Positions 36,604-44,432 of a DNA stretch of 64,000 nt are shown here, piece by piece. Every line of letters starts with the position of its first letter. Within the stretch, counting starts at the first letter, position 1. The stretch comes from Acanthopleuribacter pedis (GTDB lineage: Bacteria; Acidobacteriota; Holophagae; Acanthopleuribacterales; Acanthopleuribacteraceae), in assembly GCF_017377855.1 (NCBI RefSeq), contig NZ_JAFREP010000001.1, positions 124,001 through 188,000 on the forward strand, in the 5' to 3' direction. The notes under the pieces were generated by a model. It saw nothing but the letters and a program-made list of their open reading frames with translations, searched no databases and was not told the DNA's origin. Position numbers and translations under genes: made by a program.

Positions 36604-37949
36604 GCGGGGGACCTCGTAATCGGGGTTTGGGGGGCGTTGGGCGTTTTCTCCGCTTCCGGCGTAGTAGATGTTTCGGTTTGGGTCCTTCGCGTGGCCGCCT
36701 CCGCTTCTTTGATATCGACCTTGGCCAACAGGTAACCGATGGCCGCCCAAAACACGGCGTTGTTCTGGAAACTGCCGAAAATGCCGGTCGGCGAGAGGCT
36801 GGCCACGATCAGGCCACAGGGAATGATCAGGCCGAAGGTGGTGTAGAACCGGCGTGCGTTGGGTTCCGGGGTAAGGTCCAAAATGCGTTTGAACTTGAGC
36901 GCATAGGTTGCCAAGATACAACTGAAGGCAATCGGGTAAAAAATGCCCGCGTCGCCCGCCATTTTGAGCCACAGGTTGTGGATGTCCTTCGCAATAATGC
37001 CGTATTCGCGCATGTCCAGGGTATCGAAGCCGTGACCGGTGAAGGGACGCTCCATGATCAAACGCACGCCCTCCAAATAGCCGTCAACCCGACCCGAGGA
37101 GAAGCGCGAGATATCGTCCATTTCGCTGGATCTCAAGCGGTCAAAGCGGAGGTGGTTGAAGTAGCGTTCCCAGGACTGGTAAGCGGCGAGGCCGATACCC
37201 CCGGAAAGCATCAGGCCAACCGTGCGGCTAACCATCTTAAGTGCGATGAACATGGCGACGACCGTGGCGGCGAGTAAACCGGTGCGCCCACTGACCACAA
37301 ACATACTGGCGAACAGGATGAAAAAAAGACCGACTCCCGCCGCCGCGGTGGTTGTTGAGGATCGGATAAATCGGTGGGCGTGGTAGGCGTAGAGGATGGC
37401 GAGCAACAGCGGCAAAAAAAGCACAATGCCGCAGGCCCAGCCGGAACTGAGCATGTGGAAGCCGACGCGGGAAAGCGTCAGTGGCTCAAGGCTGGGAACC
37501 GGTGCCTGCCAGCTGGGCAAGCCGGTGAGGGCGTGGAGCAGGGTGAGTGAGGCGAACCCGGTGATCATCAAACCCGCGTGCCAGAAAATTTTCAGGACGT
37601 TCACGCCGTTGTGGGTGAGGTTGTAAAACGTCCAGGAGAACACAAAAATGAGGATGGAATCGTAGAACCGGGTAAAACCCGCCGCCGGTGTCGCCTGGAA
37701 AAAACCCGGCGCGGCGGTGACCACCAGCAGAATCCAGCCCATGGGGCCGGCCAAGCCTTTTGGGAACATGATGTTACCGCGAATGACCAGGCTCTGCATG
37801 AACACCAGCACAACCGATAAGGCAACCAATCCGAGCTTTAGGACAAACAGCGCCTGCATGGGGACGGCGGGCAGCCAATAAATGGGCGCAATACCCAGAT
37901 AAAAGGTCAGCATCCAGGGAATCAATTTTTGGTTGAGGGATTGGGTCAT
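36600..37949 (-). CDS. O-antigen ligase/polymerase-like membrane protein
   Basis: A polytopic protein with about 10-12 membrane helices and a large loop holding RFSSGRVDGYLEGVRLIMERPFTGHGFD, the Wzy_C/O-antigen-ligase signature of WaaL and Wzy proteins. It would join or polymerise lipid-linked sugar chains on the periplasmic side of the inner membrane. The last ~40 residues are a Thr/Pro/Glu-rich soluble tail. ATG 37949 fits the start of the first helix (MTQSLNQKLIPWML); the SD is weak. First gene of the polysaccharide operon. Confidence 0.85.
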   Translation of the reverse strand: MTQSLNQKLIPWMLTFYLGIAPIYWLPAVPMQALFVLKLGLVALSVVLVFMQSLVIRGNIMFPKGLAGPMGWILLVVTAAPGFFQATPAAGFTRFYDSILIFVFSWTFYNLTHNGVNVLKIFWHAGLMITGFASLTLLHALTGLPSWQAPVPSLEPLTLSRVGFHMLSSGWACGIVLFLPLLLAILYAYHAHRFIRSSTTTAAAGVGLFFILFASMFVVSGRTGLLAATVVAMFIALKMVSRTVGLMLSGGIGLAAYQSWERYFNHLRFDRLRSSEMDDISRFSSGRVDGYLEGVRLIMERPFTGHGFDTLDMREYGIIAKDIHNLWLKMAGDAGIFYPIAFSCILATYALKFKRILDLTPEPNARRFYTTFGLIIPCGLIVASLSPTGIFGSFQNNAVFWAAIGYLLAKVDIKEAEAATRRTQTETSTTPEAEKTPNAPQTPITRSPA

Positions 37950-38462
37950 AAGGTTTGGATTCCGAGCGTGGTGCGCGTGCTGAAATGCCTTTCTCCGCCC
38001 TAGAGCCGCGTGCATGACGGCGAGCCCATGTCGTTAAGCATGGGTGGTGGTGGCGGGGCAACAACAATGGCTGGAAAGTTGCGCCATTGTAGCACCCCAC
38101 CGGGAAGAAATGAAGTTACCTTGAAAGGCATCGGGCGGTGGATCGCCGACTGCCCGTTTGGGATGCCGATCCATTCGCCGCCTTTGTCCCATTTTTCTTT
38201 TAGCTAAGGCACGCGATTGCGCCGTTATGCATCGCTCACATTCGGCTTCAAAAGCCATCCCGGCATTTAGCCCGGTCGGTTCGGCTTTTCCGGGACGGGG
38301 TGCCCGGGCCAGAGTCGTCATTGAATGAAATGATGGGTCATGGGTTACCGGTGAAAAGGAGAAAAAAGTAATTTTTAAATGAAAAAAGAGGATTGCCTGA
38401 GGACGTGCTGTTGTTGCAGAGAGCATGGTGGCGGGATGCCGTCACGAAAAACATAAATCAAA
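37950..38462. other. Intergenic region upstream of the polysaccharide operon
   Basis: About 510 nt with no supported gene. A 130-codon minus-strand frame (38034-38426) has no SD and odd composition. A 25-codon Cys-rich frame at 38379 is noted under rejected items. The operon promoter should lie here, but no clear -35/-10 pair was found. Confidence 0.45.
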
Positions 38463-38495
38463 CGAAGGGCCGCGGCACAGGTACGCGGCCCTTCG
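38463..38495 (-). terminator. Terminator of the DPP4-type gene
   Basis: A perfect 12-bp stem (38463-38474 with 38484-38495, 9-nt loop) lies 12 nt past the stop codon on the minus strand and is followed by TTTGATTT. Confidence 0.85.
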
Positions 38496-38506
38496 AAAGA
38501 AGGGAC

Positions 38507-40750
38507 CTACTTAAGGTGTTTGTCGAAGAACGCGGTGGTTGCTTTAAACAGGTGTTTGCGGGTTTCGATGCCCCAAATGCGGTGTTTCTTGCCGGGGTAA
38601 TTCATCATCTCGAAAGGCATGTCGCGATCCTGCAAGGCCTTGTAGAGTTTGGTGGCATGGGTGAACAGCACGTTGTCGTCGGCCATACCGTGAATGATAA
38701 AGAGGGGGCCCTGCAATCCGTCGATGTGGGCAAAGACGTTGCTGCTTTCGTAGCCGTCGGCGTTGCCCTTGGGGTGATCCAGGTAACGCTCCGTGTAATG
38801 GGTGTCGTACAGACCCCAGTCAGTGACCGGGGCGACCGAAACGCCCGCGGCGAAATCCTTGGGTGCGCGCATCATGGCCATGATGGTCATGTAGCCACCA
38901 TAGCTCCAGCCGAAAATGCCGATTTTCTCGCCGTTGACATAGGGCAAGGAACGCAGGTATTCAATGCCCACCTGCTGGTCCTTCACCTCGACGTCGCCCA
39001 GACGACGGTGGATCGGAAACTCAAAGGCGGTACCGCGGTTGGCCGAGCCGCGGTTATCGAGGGTGAACACCACGTAGCCGCGTTGCGCCATGTACTGCAA
39101 CCACAGGTAATAACGTGAACCCCAACCCTTGGTGACCTTTTGCGCACCCGGCCCACCGTAAACGTCGACGAGGACGGGATACTTTTTGGCGGGATCAAAG
39201 GGGACCGGTTTGATCAAGCTGTAGTACAGGTCTTGACCGTCTTCCGCTTTGAGCGTGCCGTATTCGGCTTGGCTGTGGTGCGCCCAGTAGGGATGGTAGG
39301 GATGGCTTTCGTCCAGGGGATTGGCCTGCAACACGGTGACCAGTGATAAATCCTTGGTACGGTAAACTTTAACCTCCACCGGCTGATTGGGATTGGAAAA
39401 GGTGTCGATAAAGGTGGCGCTGTCCGGGCTGACCGTAACCGCGTGCATGCCTTCGCCCTGGGTGATGCGTTGTGTTTTAAGCGGTTTACCCGTGGTGTTG
39501 ATTTTCAGACGGTAGGCGTGGCGTTCCAAGGGCGATTCCGCGGTCCCTTCATAATAAATATGGCCCGCGTCTTCATCCACACCCAACAAGTGGTTCACCA
39601 TCCAGGCGCCTTGGGTAAGCTGATGCACCAACTCGCCGTTAATGTGGTACAGGTACAAATGCTGGAAACCGTCGCGCTCCGAGGCCCAAATGAACCAAGG
39701 TTTGTTTTTAAAAAAGTAAATCTCGTCGTGGAGGTTGATCCAGGCTGTGCTGGTTTCCTGTACCAGGGTTTTGCTGTTGCCCGTGGCGCGTTCGGCCACC
39801 AACAAGTCGAGGGTGCGCTGATCGCGCGATTGGCGTTGCACCAACAGCTTTTTGCTGTTGGGGAACCAGTTGACGCGGGCGAGGTAGATGTCTGTTTCCG
39901 TGCCCAGGTCGATCTGGCGGCGCTCACCACCCGCGACATCGCGCACATGGAGGGTGACGGTCGCGTTATTGGTGCCGGTATAGGGATAGCGTTGGCTGAT
40001 GACCTTAAAGTCATCGGCGTAAATCTCGCTACGTTTTGAAATTTGCACGGGCGATTCATCGACCCTGGCGAAAGCCAAGGCGCTGTCGTCCGGTGCCCAC
40101 CAGTACCCGGTATAGCGGCCCATCTCTTCCTGGGCGACAAATTCGGCCATGCCGTATTTGATGGTGTCTTTGCCTTCGGTCGTGATCGCGGTTTCCCGGC
40201 CGCTTTGAATGTCAATCACATAGAGGTTCTGTTTGCGGATAAAGGAAACATATCGGCCCTTGGGTGAAAAACGGGCGTCGGTTTCAAAGGCATCCGTTTT
40301 GGTGAGCTGACGGGTTGTGCCCGAGGCCGGCTCGTAGACGTAAAGATCGCCGCCAAGCGGGAACAGCAGGCGTTTTGAATCTTCCGACCAACTGTAGTCG
40401 ACAATGCCCGATTGAAACAGGCGCATGCGCTCACGGCGGGCTTTCTCTTCGTCGGAGAGGTTCTCGGTTCCGCCGGTAATTTTTTGGGAATCGACGAACA
40501 TGCCGGTTTGGCCGCTTGCTAAATCGAGCGACCACAGGTCAAGTACGGTAAAGTCGTCGGTTTTCTCTTTGAGGAAGGTGATGCGTTTGCCGTCCGGTGA
40601 AAAGGCGGCGTCTTTCAGGCTGGGTCCACTGAGCGAGGGATCGCTGTAAATACGGTCAATGGTTAGGGTTTCGGCCTGAAGGGTGGCGACGCATAACAGC
40701 GCCGCAAACACGCGGGTAAGGTGACCGAGGCGGCCGGGGATCGATGGCAT
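38507..40750 (-). CDS. Exported S9B dipeptidyl-peptidase IV-type serine peptidase
   Basis: A signal peptide (RVFAALLCVATLQAE) is followed by an eight-bladed-propeller DPP4 N-terminal domain and an alpha/beta-hydrolase domain. Ser616 lies in GWSYGGYM, Asp691 in MADDNVLF and His723 in GKKHRIWG, giving the Ser-Asp-His order of S9 peptidases. The double-Glu motif that binds the substrate N-terminus in DPP4 is present as AQEEMGRYTGYWW. It should release Xaa-Pro or similar dipeptides from peptides in the periplasm or outside. ATG 40750 has AGGAG 7 nt upstream. Monocistronic, with its own terminator. Confidence 0.93.
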   Translation of the reverse strand: MPSIPGRLGHLTRVFAALLCVATLQAETLTIDRIYSDPSLSGPSLKDAAFSPDGKRITFLKEKTDDFTVLDLWSLDLASGQTGMFVDSQKITGGTENLSDEEKARRERMRLFQSGIVDYSWSEDSKRLLFPLGGDLYVYEPASGTTRQLTKTDAFETDARFSPKGRYVSFIRKQNLYVIDIQSGRETAITTEGKDTIKYGMAEFVAQEEMGRYTGYWWAPDDSALAFARVDESPVQISKRSEIYADDFKVISQRYPYTGTNNATVTLHVRDVAGGERRQIDLGTETDIYLARVNWFPNSKKLLVQRQSRDQRTLDLLVAERATGNSKTLVQETSTAWINLHDEIYFFKNKPWFIWASERDGFQHLYLYHINGELVHQLTQGAWMVNHLLGVDEDAGHIYYEGTAESPLERHAYRLKINTTGKPLKTQRITQGEGMHAVTVSPDSATFIDTFSNPNQPVEVKVYRTKDLSLVTVLQANPLDESHPYHPYWAHHSQAEYGTLKAEDGQDLYYSLIKPVPFDPAKKYPVLVDVYGGPGAQKVTKGWGSRYYLWLQYMAQRGYVVFTLDNRGSANRGTAFEFPIHRRLGDVEVKDQQVGIEYLRSLPYVNGEKIGIFGWSYGGYMTIMAMMRAPKDFAAGVSVAPVTDWGLYDTHYTERYLDHPKGNADGYESSNVFAHIDGLQGPLFIIHGMADDNVLFTHATKLYKALQDRDMPFEMMNYPGKKHRIWGIETRKHLFKATTAFFDKHLK

Positions 40751-40859
40751 GGTTGCACTCCTTTGGGGATTCAGATTCCACATGAGCGATCCGAACCTGG
40801 CTGCAACCCATTGGGCACACGGATGGGTCGTGCGCGGGGGAATAACGCGGGTGGCGCGT

Positions 40860-42941
40860 CTAAAAGTTGGGGTTTTTCAGCTCGGTTTCGGCCCAAAAAG
40901 CGGCCTTGGGACCGTCGGCGTGGAACAACGTCGCATGGGGGTAGTTGAGCACCTGGGTAAAGGCCGCGGTGGCCTCGGCAGGTAATTTCAACTTCTGGAA
41001 ACAAAGACCTTGATAGAAATAGAGCGTTCCCTGGTTTATGCCATAGGGAAAATCGATGGTCATGGTCGAGAATATATCGAAGGCTTCCTTGTAGTCACCC
41101 AAAAAGAACTGAAAACGCGCCTGATTGAAGCGAGCCGAAAGGCGAATCAGTGGGTCGGGGTTGTATTTGGCCAATTTCTCGAACATCGCCAGTGAAGCTT
41201 GGGGACAAGCACGCACGGGGTCGAAGGGAACCTCCGCAAGTGCTTGGATCGGGGTACCGTCAATAACGCGATCACCCACTTGCAAACGGACGACCTCTTG
41301 TTGGGCGGCCGTGGTTAGCTCGTCGGGGCGGCGCATGGGCACCCCGTTAATTTTTTCGATGACGGCACCGACTTCGATGCGGTCTTTAAACGGGCTTTGT
41401 GGGTTGACCCCGAGTACCTTGCCGCCGGGACGCCCTTCCAGGCGACCGACTTGCAAACCGAGCCAGGGTTGAACCAATTCAGGCAGTTGATCCATTTGTT
41501 TGAGCATGGAACGGAACTGATCAAAGGCGCGGAAATCAAAAGACACCACTTGGATCTGGTTGCTGAGCGGCGTCCAGAACGCGACTTCGAGATGGCGGAT
41601 CACCACCTTTTTACGCACGACGCGCGCGGCGACATAGAGGTCCATGCGCAGGTGGCGGGTCAGGGAGGCGCGGTCCTCGGCGCTGATGGTGCGGTTGCCG
41701 AACAGAATGGCAAAGGGATTTACGGGAACCTTGTTGGTATTGTGGGGGTCGACCGAAATGACATTCCACGACTGGAGCCCGTTCATCAGTTGGTTGGGAT
41801 CTTCCGGAGGATCGCCTTCTTCGCGCGATTTAAGGCCGAACCAAGCAATGGAAGGCAGGGGTTCCGCGGTGATGTTGGCTTGAGCGTCGTCGGCAAAACG
41901 AACGCGTTTGACGAATTCACCGTCGCTGAATTTGACGCGCAGGGTGTAGTCACCGGGGCAAACACGGTGGTTTTCGATGGGTAAAATGCCGATGCGGGTT
42001 TGGTCGAGAAACACAATGCCGGTTGCTTCCTTGGGCGTGCTGACCGAGAGGGTGGCTTCGCTGGGCTCCAGGCGAATCGGCTTTACCAGGATCTCTTTGA
42101 GTTCTTCAATCGGCATGGAAAACACGGCGGTTTTGTAACAGGGTTTCTCAAAGCGCAGGGTATAGGTACCGGGGTCCATGTTGTCGACCGAGGTTGATGC
42201 GGCTTGGTCCTCGTTGAGCCCCATCTGGATGATGGCGTTGCGGTAATCGAAGCGCAGGGGTTGATCGGTTTTGGTGACGGGTTCGTCGTTAATGAAAATA
42301 TTGACTTCCGATGGGACGGTGGTAAACACCAAACGCGCTTTGGTACGGGCCAGGGTTGCTTCGATTTGGGCCTGATCACCGGGGTTGATATCCATGGTTT
42401 CTTCATGCTCGGTGTAATTGGCCTTGCGCAGGGTGATGATGCGGGTTCCCGACAAAACGTCGAAGGTGCCTTCTCCGTCGAAGGTGCCGATTTCGCGGCC
42501 GTCGACGAGCAGGCTCACCTCGGGGAGGCCGGTGAAGTCGGCGCCGTCGTTGGCTTTCACCGTGAGGGTCGCCACCAAGCTGGTTTTGAGTTTGTCGAAT
42601 TCGGCGACGATTTTGGGTGGGAGATCGTTGGGGCTGGCCTCGTAGGTGGGCTCAAAGCGGATCAGGCGTTCGAAGTAGGCACGTGTGCCGTCGGGGTAAC
42701 TGAGGACGCCGAGAAACTTCAAGCTTTCGACCAGAATCAGTTGATCGTCTTCGGTGCGGTCGTCCTTGTCTTCCAGTTCGGCGACCAAGTTTTCAAAGAG
42801 GTCTCGGGATTGATCCCGTTGGACCGAGTTGTAAACCTTGACGGCTTGTTGGAACCGGTCGCTCTGGGTGTTGGTGTCCAGCGTCTCGGAGGTGATGCCG
42901 TCTTGGAACCATAATAAAATAAACAAAAACGTCACTGACAT
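40860..42941 (-). CDS. Exported PEGA-PDZ-TPR protein
   Basis: A short hydrophobic leader (SVTFLFILLWF) precedes a small helical region, then at least three PEGA-like beta modules between ~120 and 380 (for example VSLLVDGREIGTFDGEG, ARLVFTTVPSEVNIFINDEP, GIVFLDQTRIGILPIENHRVCPGDYTL). A PDZ-like domain lies at ~490-570 (LGLQVGRLEGRPGGKVLGVN and GAVIEKINGVPM). The C-terminus has TPR-like helices (NQARFQFFLGDYKEAFDIF). ATG 42941 follows GGGAG by 8 nt. It is the last gene of a kinase operon, 26 nt after the previous stop. Role unknown; an envelope scaffold or sensor partner is likely. Confidence 0.75.
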   Translation of the reverse strand: MSVTFLFILLWFQDGITSETLDTNTQSDRFQQAVKVYNSVQRDQSRDLFENLVAELEDKDDRTEDDQLILVESLKFLGVLSYPDGTRAYFERLIRFEPTYEASPNDLPPKIVAEFDKLKTSLVATLTVKANDGADFTGLPEVSLLVDGREIGTFDGEGTFDVLSGTRIITLRKANYTEHEETMDINPGDQAQIEATLARTKARLVFTTVPSEVNIFINDEPVTKTDQPLRFDYRNAIIQMGLNEDQAASTSVDNMDPGTYTLRFEKPCYKTAVFSMPIEELKEILVKPIRLEPSEATLSVSTPKEATGIVFLDQTRIGILPIENHRVCPGDYTLRVKFSDGEFVKRVRFADDAQANITAEPLPSIAWFGLKSREEGDPPEDPNQLMNGLQSWNVISVDPHNTNKVPVNPFAILFGNRTISAEDRASLTRHLRMDLYVAARVVRKKVVIRHLEVAFWTPLSNQIQVVSFDFRAFDQFRSMLKQMDQLPELVQPWLGLQVGRLEGRPGGKVLGVNPQSPFKDRIEVGAVIEKINGVPMRRPDELTTAAQQEVVRLQVGDRVIDGTPIQALAEVPFDPVRACPQASLAMFEKLAKYNPDPLIRLSARFNQARFQFFLGDYKEAFDIFSTMTIDFPYGINQGTLYFYQGLCFQKLKLPAEATAAFTQVLNYPHATLFHADGPKAAFWAETELKNPNF

Positions 42942-42967
42942 GGTCGTTGCTCCCAAAATCCAAGGGC

Positions 42968-44422
42968 TTACTGAAAACGGTAGACAGCGCCGCCGCGACG
43001 GTCGGCCAAATAAACGGCGCCGGAAAGATCGACCGTCACCGATTCAGCCGTTTTGAGGGGATAGGTACCGTCTTTGAGGTTCACCGAGTAGAGGGCGGTG
43101 CCGTCGCGACGCCAAATCGAGAGCACCGCGCCTTTGCTGCTCAGCACGTACAGGTGACCGAAGGCGTCGAAGTCGAAGTCTTTGATATCGCTTAAGTTGT
43201 TGAAGCCGGACAGGGGTAAGCGGTCTAGCTCGGCGTTAAACGCGGTGAAGGTGTCGCTGTCGTTGTTCAAAACCCAGATTTCGTTCTGGTAACAACGGAC
43301 CAGCTTGGGACGGTTGAGCCCGAAGCTTTTGATATGTTGGCCGTCGCGGGAAAAAGCCCACATGTCGCGAACATCGTCGTCGACCACGAACAGCCGTCCG
43401 AAGTGATCCACCGCGGCGGCGCGAATGTCGCCGAGGCTTTCGCCGTTGTTGCTGAGGCTGCCGAAGCTGAGGGTGCTGTCGAGGGGGTCGATGCGGTCTT
43501 TGTAGACGAGAACCAGACGGCCGTTGCGATCCCGGGTAAAACCACGCAGGTCGCGGCTGCTGGTGCCGTTGGGCACCGTGGCGCCGGGGGTGAGACTGCC
43601 GAAGTGGCCGCCCTTGTTGTCAACCACGCCCACCAGGTTGTCGCGGTCAATCAGCACCGCGGCGGGTGAGGCGAATTGTTTGGGGGTGGCGCCGTAAAAA
43701 GCGGTGTCTAATTGCAGGTTGGGGTAGCGGCCTTGGGTAAAACGGTTGAGACTGCGCAGCAGTCGGCCGGCTTGTTCCGCTTCTTCGCTGGTTCCAAAGT
43801 TTCGCTGAAGTCTGGCCAAGATGAGTTGGGCTTGGCCCGCGTCGCCGCGTTTGAAGGCGGCCTCGGCACTGAGCAGCAAAGCAAGCGGCACGCGTTTGGA
43901 GCGGTTAAAGAAAAACTCGAGCCGTTGGAAGTGACTGAGAGCCAGGTCGTAGTCGTTGAGGCGCAGGTTGAGTTTGCCGAAGAGGAAGTTGGCTTCCAGG
44001 CGCCAGGCATTGTTTGGGTAGAGGTTGCTCATGCGAATCAGGTCGGCGACGGCCTCTTCCAATTGGGCCGGGGTTTGTCCCTGGTCTTCGACAATTTGGG
44101 CTTTGTAGAAAAAGGCGGCGGGTGCTTCTTCACTGCCCGCGTAGCGACTTTGGATTTGCGAAAAGTAACCCAGTGCCTTGTCGTAGTTTTGTTCCACGTC
44201 CAGGTAGTAGGTACCCATTTGCAACAGCGCGCGTGAGGCCGTGGGCGTGTCGGCGAAGCTGTTGATGATGGTGTCCAAATCGGCCAAGGCCTCTTTGTAC
44301 TTTCCGGCGTTCATAAAGGTTACGGCGTTTTCGAGCAGGCGTTCCGCCTGATCGTTGTTCTGGGCTTGGCCGAATGCACAGATCAACAGCATCCAAGCCG
44401 GCAACATCATAATGGTTCGCAT
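42968..44422 (-). CDS. Exported TPR plus beta-propeller (NHL-like) protein
   Basis: A signal peptide (MRTIMMLPAWMLLICAFGQAQ) precedes ~210 residues of TPR-type helices resembling YbgF/BamD-like repeats (AGKYKEALADLDTIINSFADTP, YDKALGYFSQIQSRY, YDLALSHFQRLEFFF). Residues ~230-484 form a beta-propeller-like domain with repeated DxxGxLFVVD-type strands (VDHFGRLFVVDDD, FDAFGHLYVLSSKG, VDLSGAVYLADRRG). ATG 44422 lies 10 nt downstream of the kinase stop. Middle gene of the kinase operon. Both domains are protein-interaction folds. Confidence 0.78.
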   Translation of the reverse strand: MRTIMMLPAWMLLICAFGQAQNNDQAERLLENAVTFMNAGKYKEALADLDTIINSFADTPTASRALLQMGTYYLDVEQNYDKALGYFSQIQSRYAGSEEAPAAFFYKAQIVEDQGQTPAQLEEAVADLIRMSNLYPNNAWRLEANFLFGKLNLRLNDYDLALSHFQRLEFFFNRSKRVPLALLLSAEAAFKRGDAGQAQLILARLQRNFGTSEEAEQAGRLLRSLNRFTQGRYPNLQLDTAFYGATPKQFASPAAVLIDRDNLVGVVDNKGGHFGSLTPGATVPNGTSSRDLRGFTRDRNGRLVLVYKDRIDPLDSTLSFGSLSNNGESLGDIRAAAVDHFGRLFVVDDDVRDMWAFSRDGQHIKSFGLNRPKLVRCYQNEIWVLNNDSDTFTAFNAELDRLPLSGFNNLSDIKDFDFDAFGHLYVLSSKGAVLSIWRRDGTALYSVNLKDGTYPLKTAESVTVDLSGAVYLADRRGGAVYRFQ

Positions 44423-44432
44423 AAGGCGTGTC

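Noticed and set aside
38195-38240. TTTTAGCTAA and GCGCGATTGCGCC-like bases suggesting a third copy of the pgpA-ribF repeat
   Set aside because: Only the short palindrome matches; the rest of the 175-bp element is absent.
38379-38456. 25-codon Cys-rich frame (MKKEDCLRTCCCC)
   Set aside because: The AAGGAG upstream is about 17 nt away, too far for an SD, and there is no further support.
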